Positions 43,298 through 55,483 of a stretch of DNA of 64,000 nt are shown here, piece after piece. Position 1 is the stretch's first letter. Every line of letters begins with the position of its first letter. The DNA is from Gigaspora rosea (Eukaryota > Glomeromycota > Glomeromycetes > Diversisporales > Gigasporaceae): the NCBI GenBank assembly GCA_003550325.1, contig QKWP01000109.1, positions 326,025 through 390,024 on the forward strand. The letters are read 5' to 3'. A program made the translations under genes and the position numbers. The notes below the pieces were generated by a model that saw only the letters and a program-made list of their open reading frames with translations, did no database searches and was not told the DNA's origin.

Positions 43298-43479
43298 GTC
43301 AAAATCATTGAATAGATCGAGAGATATTTGCGCGCCGCGAATAGTTATTTCCAAATATCTCATGATCTAGTGGTTCAAACTTGATAAATTTGATACCATT
43401 CAAACCGTCTCGTCGAGACAAATCGAATGATATCAAAAGTTTTAAATTCGAATCACTAGATCATGAGATATTGACATTT

Positions 43480-43735
43480 ATATAATCTTAACCTTAAACC
43501 GTTTCTCCTGCATAATTGCCCTGAAATGCTGAATTTTATTGGCAACTCACGTAGCATTTTATGAGCATAAATAAATAAAATAAATAATATATCACCTTAT
43601 TTATGACATATTGTATCATAACTGCATTATGTTATTATTTTTGTGTATTTGTAATACACGTAATTATCGTAGATCTGCCCTGAATTCAATCGGTTTAAGA
43701 GATAACGAATAGCAAAAGATTTATTTTGAGTACTT
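43480..43735. repeat. Repeat with AAACCGTTTCTCCTGC motif
   Basis: TTAAACCGTTTCTCCTGCA occurs at about 42637 and 43495, and an inverted GGTTTAAGAGATAACGA at about 43700 pairs with TATCTCTTAAACC at 42630. This suggests a decayed longer foldback sequence interrupted by the hAT-type MITE. Boundaries are approximate. Confidence 0.45.
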
Positions 43736-43752
43736 TTGATATAGTTAGGTGA

Positions 43753-44251
43753 CATCAGAAAATCTTTTCGCTGATAAATAACGATAGTCAACAACCAATC
43801 GATTATTATCGATAAAATTTAATCGATAACAGTCAGCGGTGGAGTTTATTTTCATAAAATCTCCCTATCAAAAATAAATAACAATGCTACTGATCATTTT
43901 CTAACAATAAATAATTATTATCGAAAAATTATTTATCGATATCTAATGATAATATTTATCGATAGTAATCGATAATGCTAACTAATCGTTTAGTAACTAA
44001 TAAATGATTGTTAACAATAAATTTTTTAACGATATTTAACTCTAATTTTATAGTAACATTGATTGATAACATCCCTATCGATACAAATTACATAGATAGA
44101 AATCGATACAGTAATACAGTATATAGAAATCGATGTAGATAGAAATCGATATTGGTAACTATCGATTTCTACTATATTGATTTTTATTAATGGGTGTTGC
44201 TAATCGATTAATAATTGTAGATAATAATTGAGTTCAAAAAATTTCCTGATG
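43753..44251. mobile_element. CATCAG-end MITE with ATCGAT repeats, copy 2
   Basis: The left end is CATCAGAAAATC and the right end ATTTCCTGATG. The interior is a dense series of ATCGAT/TTATCGAT words in both orientations. Same family as 35480-35746 but about twice as long. Confidence 0.65.
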
Positions 44252-44409
44252 ATAACATGCATTATTAAATTGTGAATCGTGATTCTAAAATGTTATGTTA
44301 ATGTCTGATAAGCCACAGATAACTATTCTGATACGTACGAACGCACGTACATACAATACATGAAATAGTTACACGGGCCAATTTTTCTTGTAATATTTTT
44401 CCAAAAGAA

Positions 44410-44682
44410 GGGAACGTCTAAAGCCGCATGCATCTTATGATTTTAATTTTTTTGTTTAAATTAGATAAGGGTTAGTTTCGGGTTAGGCGAGAGCAAATCT
44501 TATAGTTAAATTGCCTCCCCGACATTTTTTGTTACTGCCACGAGGTAGGCTAAGACACTCGCTTTCTGTATTTTTTTTTTTTTTAAGGTTTTCGCTTTTT
44601 TTTTCCTGTTGTTGTGTCGGCTGATCAAAATAATGAAATTTATGGCAATAATCACGTGATTGCACACGGCTTTAAACGACCA
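44410..44682. mobile_element. Family-A MITE with 9-bp target duplication
   Basis: CAAAAGAAG flanks both sides (44401-44409 and 44684-44692). Ends GGAACGTCTAAAGCCG and CGGCTTTAAACGACC are inverted. The interior has AGATAAGGGTTAGTTTCGGG and CACGTGATT near the right end. The clean single insertion defines the family's 9-bp duplication. Confidence 0.8.
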
Positions 44683-44692
44683 CCAAAAGAAG

Positions 44693-45290
44693 TATGATCT
44701 GTTAGCAATGACATAGAAATTGACACGTAAACAAGCCATGATTATTTGACGCGTGTGCCTATTTAAATTTTTATGATTTTTATTTTATTTTATTTTTTTA
44801 TTTCTTTTTTTGCACGATGAATAAAATTGGTAAAATAGAAAGAACTTGTTTTATTGAGCAAAAAAAAAAAACATTAATCCTGTAAATTGATAATTTAATA
44901 ATGGGATGAAACAAAAATAAAATTGAAAATACAAGAAAGGAAATATGTGTGCGATGCTAAATTTAAAGCATAATAAGTGAACAGAGATTATCACGATAAA
45001 CCCAAATCATTGCCCCAATTATGCATGTGACCGAAATATTTCGGCTATTTCGGCAACTTGGCAAATGCTTAAAAGTAAAATTATTAATAATTTTGTAAAG
45101 GTAGTAGAAATCAGCTTCATATATGTTAAGCCAATGATCAAGGTTTTTGATACATTGACTATGTGAATGTACGATTACAAATTACTGACATATACTATTA
45201 TTTTTTGTCTCATACCTTTTTCTAAACCAGTAACTACGAAAGCCTCCATTCATTCATGCCATCTTTTTAAAGGAAAAGACTAATCTAGGA
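44693..45290. other. Region without a recognised gene
   Basis: Low-complexity T- and A-rich runs near 44780-44870. Nothing recognised. Confidence 0.35.
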
Positions 45291-45345
45291 ATGCATCGGT
45301 CCGGGCCGGTCCGGTCTTTATGAGGACTGATTATCGGCCCCAAAA
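45291..45345. mobile_element. Fragment of the GGACCGG hAT-type family
   Basis: TAGGAATGCATCGGTCCGGG at 45291 matches the left end of 58690-59039 (TAGGGATGCATCGGTCC). Only about 50 bp are recognisable; the rest is missing. Confidence 0.55.
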
Positions 45346-45552
45346 TGACTAATTACTACGTACTTCGTCAAATGTAAACAAATGCAGTCTTTGCCCTGAA
45401 AATAGGATTCCTGGACCCAAAACCAAAGTTGGAATTTTGTTAAATCTTAATTCATGAAACACAGATATTTTGTACAAATTTTATAATTGTTTAATTTTAT
45501 GTAAGCCCGAAAATTTGCGGAATACTAATTTTCGCGAGTGATACAAACCCAA

Positions 45553-45783
45553 AAAAGGGGATGTGTCCAGTCATATATTTTTGATTTTTTAATTAAAGTT
45601 AGAGTAAGGGTTAGTTTTAGGTTAGGTTTAGAGCATGTTTTAAAGTAATATTGTCCTCCAGACATTTTTTATTAATTCCCCGAGATAGGTTTAAACACTC
45701 ATTTCTTGTATTTTTTTGTGGGTTTTTCTTTATTTTCTTTTCGGGCTGATCCGTGTCGATCAAAATTGACACGACCCCAAAAA
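45553..45783. mobile_element. Family-A MITE, left member of array
   Basis: The start is degraded (GGGGATGTGTCCAGTCAT). It has family words GTAAGGGTTAG, CAGACATTTTTTATTAAT and CTGATCCGTGTCGATCAAAA and ends ACGACCCC. It abuts the next member across CCCCAAAAAAGGGG. Confidence 0.65.
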
Positions 45784-45788
45784 AGGGG

Positions 45789-46060
45789 TCGTCTAAAGCG
45801 GAGCAGAATCACGTGACATTTGACCAATCAAATTATAGAAATTTGATGATCTTCGACGAAGCAGAAAGCGAAAAACCTGAAAAATACAAAAAACGGTAGT
45901 CTAAACCTACCTTGGTAGATTAATTAAAAATGTAGGGAAGGTAATTTTGCTTATATATAATACCTAAAACCTACCTAACTTTGATCCATTATGACCATAA
46001 CCCTAGAGTTAATTCTCTAAATATATATTATAAGAATCTACTCCGCTTTAGACGTCCCCC
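45789..46060. mobile_element. Family-A MITE, middle member of array
   Basis: Ends GGGGTCGTCTAAAGCGGAGC and CTCCGCTTTAGACGTCCCCC are inverted. E-box CACGTG near 45812; CCCTAGAG near 46001. CCAAAAAA flanks both sides. Confidence 0.75.
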
Positions 46061-46069
46061 AAAAAATAT

Positions 46070-46310
46070 ATGATCTACTTACTGCATAAATTGGATTCTT
46101 GATATCTATGTCGTAGCCCAGATGTTAGGGTTATATTAGGGTTAGATTTGGCCAATTTTCATATGGGCTGCCAGAGATTGTCATCTGTGCAGGATTGTCA
46201 TCTGGGCTACAACATCTATGTATAAAAAACTTTCAACTGCATCAAAAAGGTAACTCTAACCCTAACTAAATTTCACTCTGCTTCAACCCCAAAAAAGGAG
46301 ATTCAGCGTA
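46070..46310. mobile_element. Family-A-related MITE with nested 100-bp element
   Basis: The right end GAAATTTCACTCTGCTTCAACC and CCTAACCC tract mirror 8924-9020. Within it, GTAGCCCAGATG (46113-46124) and CATCTGGGCTAC (46199-46210) bound a nested element flanked by ATCTATG on both sides (46104-46110, 46214-46220). The nested element itself carries two GGGTTA words. Confidence 0.6.
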
Positions 46311-46311
46311 A

Positions 46312-46560
46312 AAATAAAATAAGTTAAAAAAATTAGGGTTAGGGCGTTAAGGTTAGAAATAAATAATCAGTTTCTATATGTAAAATTTCATTCCCATCAT
46401 TTTCAATTAATGTCCCAAGAAAGATTTAAACACTCGTTTTCTTGTATTCTCATTTCCTTCGCTTTGCTCACATGTCGAGCTGATCTGGGACAATAACATT
46501 TATGTTCTCCAATTGGCTAATTTCCTTTGTATCGCTTGCACTAACAAGTGCACGCAGAAA
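46312..46560. mobile_element. Family-A MITE, right member (degraded)
   Basis: It has ATTAGGGTTAGGGCGTTAAG and the family words CATTTTCAATTAATG, TTCTTGTATT, GAGCTGATCTGGGA and CCAATTGGCTAAT. The terminal repeats are eroded. Confidence 0.5.
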
Positions 46561-46599
46561 TTTGTACTACCAAAAAATGGATTTACTTATTTGTGCCGG

Positions 46600-47769
46600 T
46601 GTTACACTAGAAAAATTAAAATTTTTCTTTTCCGATAGCCCTATCGGTATCCCGTGACCAACTTATGTCGATCACTCTGAACTCTTGAACTGTAAACCCC
46701 GATAATCGAATTGATCGATGACCGATTGACATACGAATATTCTTTTCTATTTCTTTATTTGTTAATATATACATATCTCTTTTATTTCCTATTTTGTTAT
46801 ACGTATACATATCATTTCTTATTACTTTATTGGGATATCATACTAAGAATTGGATCGAAGTCTATTATAGATACGATAATCGATCGGAAGTTGGATCGAC
46901 TGTCATCATCCGGCCTCCGTTTACACCAACGCGCTTGAATAAGAAGTCTTCCGTACGTGTCTCATGGCGACACTTGATTATTTAGCCTATCTCGGATGCT
47001 CCGAGGCATTCAAATATTTTCAGGAATCTGCCGATATGTCTCAGAATTTCATTTTCGCGGACGGAACTTTTAAATAAGGCAAAGGCGCGGTTGAAACTAA
47101 TGTGATTAATGAAGGGATTGGTGTTGAAAAGAATCGAATGATTCTGAAAATAAGTTGACCGCGGATAAAAGTTTTCTTGAATAGACTACTGTAATTAATT
47201 TATGTATCTAGAAACATGTATTTAAAGGCTCGAATTCTGCCTTCAATAAAGACTTCAGACTTCGATCTGATCCTTTGTTTAATAATAAACCTTGACCCTA
47301 TATAAGTTAGTAGGCATTTCAAAGCCGAAGGCAACTTATATACACTTTATTATCGAATTCTCACTACTGCTGTTAACGTTACGCTGCTGTATTGTTTATT
47401 TGTTTTATTAGTTGTTTTATTTATTGTTTGATTATTTTTACACTGCTGCTGATACACATATCGACATACCGATATTTGATTGTTTATTGATAATACGTTT
47501 AAGACTATAGATAGATTTATTTGACTGCTGTATTGTTTAATTGTTTCTGCTGATTAACGATTGATATCGTTAGATAACCCCTTTGTTTAATTATATACCG
47601 ATTCATCCCTTTTTAAGCCCTTACACCCGATTCAACTCCTTTTACGCCAAAGTACCCTAACTCCTCCATAATTCTCTCTCCATATTTCTCTGCTGTTATC
47701 TCGTAAATATCGTTCACTATCCCGATAGCTCTACCGGCGGGTCTGATATCTCCCAACCGGATAGTAACA
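46600..47769. mobile_element. Candidate solo LTR (about 1.17 kb)
   Basis: It starts TGTTACACTAG and ends GGATAGTAACA. Inside are a TATA box (CCTATATAAGT near 47297), an AATAAA (about 47247) and CCGATAGC.CTA.CGG words near both ends. Flanks CCGG and CAGG agree in three of four bases. A 37-codon ORF at 46964-47077 (MATLDYLAYLGCSEAF...) has no recognised domain. Boundaries rest on terminal motifs only. Confidence 0.45.
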
Positions 47770-49343
47770 CAGGTAATATATCCAAAAAAGGAAATTTAAT
47801 TTTGTAAAAACTTTTATAACCTTTATATTATATTTAAAATTAACGGAAAATCAAATTTTGGTTGTTTTGGTTACATAACTTTTATTTGCTGGGTACTCAA
47901 AAAAAATCATAGTCAAAGCAAAAACCCATATGACTATGTTCCGATCCTGGACTGGTCCTGTCCGTCCCACAGTTCTTATTGATTCAGTTTGGTTCAGTCT
48001 GGATTGGTATTTTGCAACCCACGGCCTTCGATTTTGTGGAATGCTAAAATTATACAGTATACACTATATTTTATTTATTTTAATCGATAAAATAGTAATT
48101 ATGCAATAATGGATCTTTTTATGGTCTAGTGATACAGATCATAAATTTATTAATTAATGGTTTTCTTACTATATGTACTGTTTACTTTGTTTTCCAATTT
48201 AAAAACAGCATTTTGTTCTGTAAATCTCTTTATTTTTACTCGTGTTTAAATTAAAATTAATAATGTTTTCAAAAAGTCGTGACTCTGATTTTAAGACCGA
48301 AATTTTATATTTATTCGATTGATAATAGCTGATTTCTAGTGATTTCATATGAAATATAATAAGCACAACAATTGATAATCATCCTTTCTAGTATTTTCTT
48401 ATTGATCAGTTAGATTAGTTACATACCTCTATAATTTTTGCATCGATGATTATGTCTAAATTCATAATAAAATATATGCCGAGAAGTGAAACAATTATTT
48501 CGATAATCAACCTGAGATTTGCTTGTATTCACAAAACTGTGTGTCAACCCTTGGCTGCACTACTTAATCAGCATATATCTCTGTATGATCAAATTATCTC
48601 GTTATTAAAATCTTCTAATACCAAAAGCACAATGTCAAGCCTTGATAATAATAACAAGGATATTGTGTAAAACAAAACGCCAAGATCTATTAAACTCCTA
48701 CAAAATGGAGCATTTGTAAAATCAAGTACCCAAGATCTATAAAACTTCTACAAATGGGAGCTTGAAATACAATAATATGCTAGCACTCGAATTCAAGTAA
48801 TAATATCTGTTATGACAATGTAACGCAATCCAACAGGATTGATATTGAAACTTAATAAAATCAAACTCAATACTTCGATCAAAACTATATATAGTTTTTC
48901 GATGGTCCTTTATAGTTGAAACATAAGACCAAAAATAGAAATGCACAACTTTGCATGAGCTCGTATGGATTCGCATGAATGCATATGATCATGAGTCAAC
49001 CACGTAATAAGGTAACTTTTAAAACTCATGTGATCAATGCGTTAATTTTCAATCCAGCAAAGCTTTAATACTGAGATAATATTCTTATATATACAGTAAG
49101 TTATAAATTTACGATAGCTTAAAATAAGAAATAAATTTGAATATGGATTTATTAAATGACAAGTAGACTAAGCTATATTTGCAAAGCTTATTTGTTAATG
49201 GAACAACAAAAATCAAATTTCTGTACAAATCTTTGGTTAGCATTCATACGCGTCTGCCTATCTTAAGTCATGAAACATGAACTTTCTTCCTTGTCCAACA
49301 ATCATTTGTGATCATCAATAGTTTTATCTATCTAATTTACTGC
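47770..49343. other. Region with one unsupported ORF
   Basis: A 74-aa ORF at 48446-48670 has no domain, no paralogue here and no clear promoter; it may be chance. A short duplication, CCAAGATCTATWAAACT.CTACAAA, occurs at about 48681 and 48731. Nothing else recognised. Confidence 0.35.
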
Positions 49344-49412
49344 CTATAGTCAGATAAGTTCCATATCAATTCTTAAGTGGCGTTAAATAAGTGCGTAAAT
49401 AAAAATAATCAA
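49344..49412. repeat. Duplicon remnant (about 65 bp)
   Basis: TAAGTTCCATATCAATTCTT and AAGTGGCGTTAAAT with flanking words match 36350-36415 upstream of small gene 2. It may mark a further, mostly lost copy of the duplicon. Confidence 0.6.
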
Positions 49413-49771
49413 CAAAACGGAGAGCTTCATGAATATTAATAATAAACCACTAAAAGTTAATTATTAAATGTAGTTGCCAAGTGATATATAAACGATTATA
49501 ATGTAAGAACGAAAGCAGTCACGCATGTTTTGTTATAAATTATGATTATATTTTTCATTTTGAATATGTTCATGCAACTTGGTCATAAGACTTTACTTTA
49601 CCTCTTTAATGTTTTTGTCAGAGATTGAGATTACATAATCATTTGTAAGCATTGGTCGTACGGTCCATATTTCATTCAAAGTTCATATGTTACTATATAG
49701 TAATACACTTGTTAAGAATAAAAAATCATATTGGTTTGTATTATTTTCTGAGTAGCTAATTGATGTCGAAA

Positions 49772-50025
49772 ATGCTATCTAGCACCTAAATTAATAGGTC
49801 GGTTTTCAATTTTTGATCAGTGGAAAATAATTTATGCGGCCAACGAGTCATTATCATGAAGACAAAAAAGATAGTCAGAGACCATCTTTTTTATCATGGT
49901 GTTGTGCTGATCGACCAAAATTTAATATCTGCATTTCGCAACAAAAATATTTGGCAAAATTATCGTAAGGATTATTTCAATTAATTATAGTTCCTGTGCA
50001 CGACTCTATAACTGGCAATCACACT
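49772..50025. repeat. Interspersed repeat R, copy 2
   Basis: Partner of 13246-13492. Shared blocks are in the same order, with substantial divergence in the middle. Confidence 0.6.
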
Positions 50026-51894
50026 GAAAGTGATACTTAAGAGCACCTTTAATCTGCTATGTTAGTCTTTATAGTTACTGAAATTAACTATTTGATTTTT
50101 ATATTATTTGCGAAATTTTTTAAACTCTTTCACAAGATAAATATTCATATAAAAATGTAGTTTGCCGAAATACTTTTTAGAAACATTTTAAGCATACGAT
50201 TATAGAAATTCTAAATATCTACTCAAAAAGTAGAATACTTACTTACATTGAGGGGTTTCATGATTAAAAAAAATTGTGTATTTCGGAAATATATGGGAGC
50301 TTTAAAAATCTTATTTGTGTATCAAACTTTTGAATCGGAAAATGAAATGGAAGTGTTCAGAGACTCCCATTTAACGAAATAAATAACTTTTCACCGGTAA
50401 GGATTATCATTTCAAATTTATCGGAAAATGAAATAAAGTTAATACACCGCTCATTAAAAATTAATACGTCATCTATTTCTGTCAAATTTAGATTCGCGCA
50501 CTTTAATACTGAAATCTCTCATTATTTCGCAGGTGTGACTTTATGATTTTCGCGTTTAAGATAGCGGAAACTTTAAATTTCTTGTAGAATATATTTTTCA
50601 ATCAGTAACGTCTATATTTATTGAAAATTTCAGAGAACTAAAAAATCTTCTAGAAACTGTTGATTCCCGTATTTACAAGAATGATCTGCAGAGGTCACAT
50701 TTTTTTGCAAACTGCTATAGGCTAGTTATTTTTAGAATTTTTGACTAATGTTAAGATTTAACATTCAGTCAATGAATGCTACTAAATATTTTACTTTTAA
50801 TTAATTATCAAAAGAAAATTCTACAAATAATGAATGTAAAAATGTTCTTGATTATGATTTGACGTTACGAAAATTAGCTTTAATGCATTTAATGCAATCG
50901 TTCAAAGCACCAGAAAATAAGAGGTAGCTTAATAATCACTAATCCTATAAATTTGTTTATCATGATAACGAAACGGAAATTAACAAAAAAAAGTCGAGAA
51001 AATATTAAATTAAAAATTTTCTACTTTGTTTAGTTGGTAATTAAAAATTAAAAAGCTGTTACCTCGATATATGCCAAACAAACTTAATAAAAAATATCGA
51101 GTGGTTTATCTTTATTAAATTCTGAATGATTAAAAATTGTCATTTATTGATCTACTTCTCAGACTATATTTTATTTCAACTAAGATTTAATGTTAGATTA
51201 TTGCAAGTGTCATTGCTAATGATATTTATCTTTAAATTAAACTCACTTATTTCAAGAACTAAGAAGTCATGATGGTGTTTATGCAAAGTAATATAGCGTT
51301 TTTGCAAAGTACTTTGATCCAAGTTCATTCCGATAGGTTAGTGTTTTGCAACTTCCTTTGCCGATACTATTCTATTTTCTCTCGTAAGAATAACGTCATT
51401 CAACTTGTCTACGTAAATAATTCCATCCATTAATTCAAGCTTTCCGTTTTAAAATTCAAAGTCAGGGCAACAATTTGTAAAGTCCCTCTTCCAATGCATT
51501 TTCTTTCTTTGAAAAAATTACTTTACCAAGTTAGTACGGCATTTTCCCAGAACTTTTTAATCTATATATTTTCTCTTAGGAAATTTTGCAAAGTGTTTTT
51601 ACCAATATTTTGTCCCCAAAAAATTAGAATAATGTTGTAATTCTTTTCTGTTTTGGAATCAAAATCTTTTCCAGCTTGAAGCATCTCTCAGTCTTATTCA
51701 TTTCCCAAAAGGTGGATTCGATTCTGCAGTTCATAAAGTTATGTGAAAATTTAAGTATTTTAAATTTGTCATGATTGAAGAATTTTATAACTTTCAAATA
51801 AATTTGAATCTGCTAATAGAAAATATTTCAAAACTTTTACTATCATAGACATCATAGGAACACATCTTTTACAAAGTGCTAATTAGGCGAGACC
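50026..51894. other. Region without a recognised gene
   Basis: ATCGGAAAATGAAAT recurs at 50335 and 50428. Otherwise AT-rich single-copy-looking sequence. Confidence 0.35.
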
Positions 51895-52093
51895 AACTGG
51901 ATTCTGTGTTTTGCATTACCCCACTCTCCCCTCCTGCGCGTGGTTCACATAGTAAAAAACTTTTTTCCAAATTGTTCCATGACTGATAAAATTTTCCGAG
52001 ATTTCCCGTAGCCCTAAGTATTTATCTAAATTTTTTTTTATGAGGGAGAGGGGAGACTCTGAGGAGGGGTAATGTAAAACACAGAATCCAGTT
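51895..52093. mobile_element. MITE with GGATTCTGTGTTTT ends
   Basis: AACTGGATTCTGTGTTTTGC at the left is mirrored by the right end (ACACAGAATCCAGTT), followed inward by ATTACCCC and GGGGTAAT. About 199 bp, non-coding; the minus-strand 73-aa ORF is a shadow. Target duplication unclear. Confidence 0.7.
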
Positions 52094-53040
52094 ATTATGT
52101 TAGTTGATCTTAACAATCTGTTTCCTTCATAGCTCAAGTATGAGAATTAAAGTTGTTTACGGACGATTGTCAAGCTCATTGTAAGTCTTACTTAAATTAA
52201 TATGCCATTTTATTTTGTAGACAATAAGAATGTCTTTAAATATTCATTAATCCATAATGCGCATACGTAAGTGCAGAAGTTGTATTTGATTTTTCTTAAT
52301 TGGCGCAAATTTTTTGAATTTACAAATGTAAAAATATTCATATTTCAATGATGGATTCTATTTATAGCAAATCACGTTTGAAATTAGCCGCTACATTCAA
52401 AAGAAGGATTTGCCGAACGCACTTATTCCATACTTGATTTTCAAGGCAAAGACCGCATATATCGGAATGTGTCGTTTAGGTATCTTACACAAAAAACAGT
52501 CATTTTTCCTAAATTTACGTCCCTCATAATACACCCTAACCCTAACAATTGTATATTATTTCCTATTCATACTTTGTATTACTCGATAAAATCAATATCC
52601 GTATAAGTCAATGAAGTATTTTAAATAAGAGTTTGTTTAAGCCTAAGAAATACAATATTTCAAACGTTAACACAATTAATATTATATGCTAGTTATTGGC
52701 CTGAGGGTAGCTTAATTTTTATGCAAAGTGATGCAAAAATTACGTTTTTGATGTATTTCGACCAAAATTATTTACCTTTTTTTTGATGCATCTACATAAA
52801 CATTATGAAGATCACATCAGAAATGTAATTTTGAAAATTTTTTGTCGGTCACGCAGTGTCAATATTTGTGCTTTAAGTGTAACAAAAATATGCACACTTA
52901 CGCGTCATGTATCCCGGACACAATAGGCGTTATAGGCAAGAATCCCATTATACTTTAACATGGCTAAATAGGAAATGATACACAATAAACGTGCGCAAAT
53001 TTCTTAATTTGACTGGTTTTGGAATTTACTAATTTACTGA
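52094..53040. other. Region without a recognised gene
   Basis: Contains CACCCTAACCCTAACA near 52543, a lone telomere-like tract without obvious terminal repeats around it. No gene seen. Confidence 0.35.
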
Positions 53041-53560
53041 TTTTTTCTACTAATTATCCATTAAAGATATATAGCAATCTATTAAAAATATATAGCAATC
53101 TATTAAAAATATAATTTAAATAAGCCGTTTCTTTTTATATACTTTAATTAAAACTGATATAAATTAATAGTTTGAGATTATATCAAAACATCATTAATTG
53201 CAAACTCCTTTGAAAAATTCTTTTTAGAAAAAAGAAGACGCGTTACAAGGCTACACAAACTCATTTTAGATCCTCATAATCAATTTCTAAGATAACATAT
53301 GAATAACCAACTTTCGTTATTTTAATAATAAAACATCTTCCGTTCGGAAAAAGTTTTTTTTTACGCATGGAGGTTAGATTTTTTTTAAAAAAACCTATTG
53401 GTTAATCAAAATCGGTTGGGGTAATTTGTTTCAATTATGTACCTTTTACAATCAGATTTATCGAAACGTTGTCTAATTTGACTATGCATCAAAGGAAAAA
53501 TTTGCAGATATCAGATCATATTCTAATAATATATTTGTATTTTATAATGAATTTCCTCCT
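53041..53560 (+). promoter_or_regulatory. Orphan upstream region (deleted duplicon copy)
   Basis: Homologous to the upstream regions of the large gene, including ACGCGT (about 53238-53243) and TTTTTTTAAAAAAAC. It no longer leads to a start codon because the first ~830 bp of the gene are deleted. It also provides the empty site for the LINE at 38316. Confidence 0.65.
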
Positions 53561-53768
53561 AATCCTTCTTCAACCAGATAATCTATTAGTAAGCAGGTCA
53601 GCGAATTAATTGATCTTGGTTTTCAACAGAGTTATGGTGTTATTGGCAACATTTTGTATTTATTTGTAGATAGATTAGAGGATATTGGTGAAACATTAAT
53701 GGAATCATTAGGCATATTAAGCAAGATTCTCGTGATAACATTTTAAATCGTTGCTTAATAGAATCATT
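53561..53768 (+). pseudogene. Internal fragment of the large gene
   Basis: About 200 bp homologous to codons around ISELIDLGFQLSYGVIG...ESF of copy 2 (40075-40310), with frameshifts. It is joined at GGCGTTAAATATTGATATTT directly to the small gene's upstream region. Two deletions, before and after this fragment, created the junctions. Confidence 0.8.
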
Positions 53769-54037
53769 ATTGGCGTTAAATATTGATATTTGTAGTGCAG
53801 ATATATCTAGAAACGCTATTTATAGGCCATCTGATAGCATAAATATATTTTAATATGAAAGATTAAGGTATTATGGGTGCCTATATTAAAAGAGATTACA
53901 TATAGCAAAGCTATAGTACGAGTTTGACCCGATTAAAAATATACATTAATATCCCTTTGTAACACCTGCAATTTTTATAAAGACACCAGCTTTTCGTCTT
54001 TTTTATTTTTATTTTTTTTTTTCAAAAAATCTCAATT

Positions 54038-54322
54038 ATGAACCAATCTACTAATCAGACTTTTGGGCTTCAGCAAAATAATAATCGCCCGTTACAAAGA
54101 CCGCAAAATACCGGCAACCTTCAAAGAGCATTAAATACTGGCAGGCAGGCTCTAGGACCTCAAAACACTCCGAATTCGTTTATTGATACTTATACTGCTG
54201 TTCAACAATATAATGACCTAGTCAGAGGTTCAAGTTCATTCATTAGAACGCAAGGTGTGGAAATTTCACCACAAAGCACCCAAATCTCAATACATTTATT
54301 TTTAGGATTCTCTTTCGTATAA
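54038..54322 (+). CDS. Small Q/N-rich protein, family member 3
   Basis: A 94-aa ORF, the longest of three paralogues. MNQSTNQTFGLQQNNN is followed by a near-duplicated RPQNTGNLQRALNTGRQA region, then YTAVQQYNDLVRG and the C-terminus LFLGFSFV. The start is fixed by the shared ATG and by upstream conservation (TTTTTATAAAGACACCAGC about 60 bp before, then a T-rich tract). Unknown function; soluble and disordered-looking in its N-terminal half. Confidence 0.65.
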   Translation: MNQSTNQTFGLQQNNNRPLQRPQNTGNLQRALNTGRQALGPQNTPNSFIDTYTAVQQYNDLVRGSSSFIRTQGVEISPQSTQISIHLFLGFSFV

Positions 54323-54864
54323 ATATCGTTACACATAAATATATTTTCTTTAAGCCAATGTTTTCTATGACATAGTTTTATAAGCTTCTTCATCCTAAAC
54401 ATAAAATTAGTTATATTAAGTGTATACAATTAAAATAATTCTAACTCACCATTTCATATATTATTTTATCCGGTGTTACTATATAAAGAATTTCCGAATA
54501 TATTGTTGATTTAATTTAGAATTTTATATTCATATCCAGATAAAATTTCGATTTATTTATATATATATATGACAAACTTTTCGTTCACGACCTAGCTTCA
54601 CCCCAAGGTTTAAAATTAACATTATGATTTTTTTTTTTTTTGTATGATGATACTTTTTTAATATTGTTTTATTCTATAATACTTACAATCGTATACAAAT
54701 GTTCTTTTTTTGACTTGAGCAATAATATAAATAATTTTACGATTTTTCTTCTTTTTTTTTTTTGCATTAAAGATCATATTAAAATTACAAAATACCATAG
54801 CTGAAGAATAGTCTTCGTTATTTTATATAAAATTTAAGAGAATATTATATCCATGACCCTAGAA
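54323..54864. other. 3' flank of small gene 3 and T-rich sequence
   Basis: 54323-54570 match 37038-37257 (and more weakly 7661-7900). After about 54575 homology stops. T-rich runs near 54629 and 54750 could be reverse-strand poly-A tails, but no target duplication was found. Confidence 0.4.
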
Positions 54865-55010
54865 GTATTGAAATTTGAAAGAATTATAGGCATTATTTTA
54901 ATATTGAAATTTGAAAGAATTATAGGCATTATTTTAATATTGAAATTTGAAAGAATTATAGGCATTATTTTAATATTGAAATTTGAAAGAATTAAAGGCT
55001 TTATTTTAAT
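54865..55010. repeat. 36-bp minisatellite, four units
   Basis: Units begin near 54865, 54901, 54937 and 54973 with ATATTGAAATTTGAAAGAAT and GGCATTATTTTA. The first three are almost identical. As 36 is a multiple of three, the overlapping ORF (54853-55143) repeats LKFERIIGIILI, but there is no other evidence of coding. Confidence 0.8.
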
Positions 55011-55483
55011 GTTGATTTTAATAAATTACAAATTATCTATTATATCAGCCAATTTTACAATTATAAATCCTTCATTTACTTTGTTTATTATAATAATTAA
55101 TAATTGTTTCTGTGTAATAATTATTAAAAACATCTTATCTTAAACAAAAAAAAAAGCAAAAATTAAGAAAAATATGAAATGGCTAAATTCAAATACATTG
55201 TTTTAATAATTATTTGAACACGTATTTTGTATTTTGTATTTTGAGTTCAAAAAAAACTTTTTTCTAAAAATACTTTTTTTCCATAAATCGGTTCAAAACT
55301 ATTTATTATTTTAAGACATTTAATTGTAAATGATTTATTAAGAATAAAATGGCCAATAAATCTGAAATTATTCCAATAATTTAATTTTGATTAGATAAAA
55401 AAAAATTTTTTTGGTCAAATTAGAATAAAAAAGGAATTTTATTGCGGAAGTATTCGCCGTCCTTGCTCACAGTCCTATTGGAG

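Noticed and set aside
43435..43470. Possible tRNA T-arm (AATTCGAATC)
   Set aside because: No matching acceptor, D-arm or anticodon stem could be built around it.
46964..47077. 37-codon ORF (MATLDYLAYLGCSEAF...) as a conserved small protein
   Set aside because: Balanced composition is suggestive, but it lies inside a candidate LTR and nothing else supports it.
48446..48670. 74-aa ORF as a gene
   Set aside because: No domain, paralogue, promoter or conserved context; chance cannot be excluded in a 1.5-kb open region.
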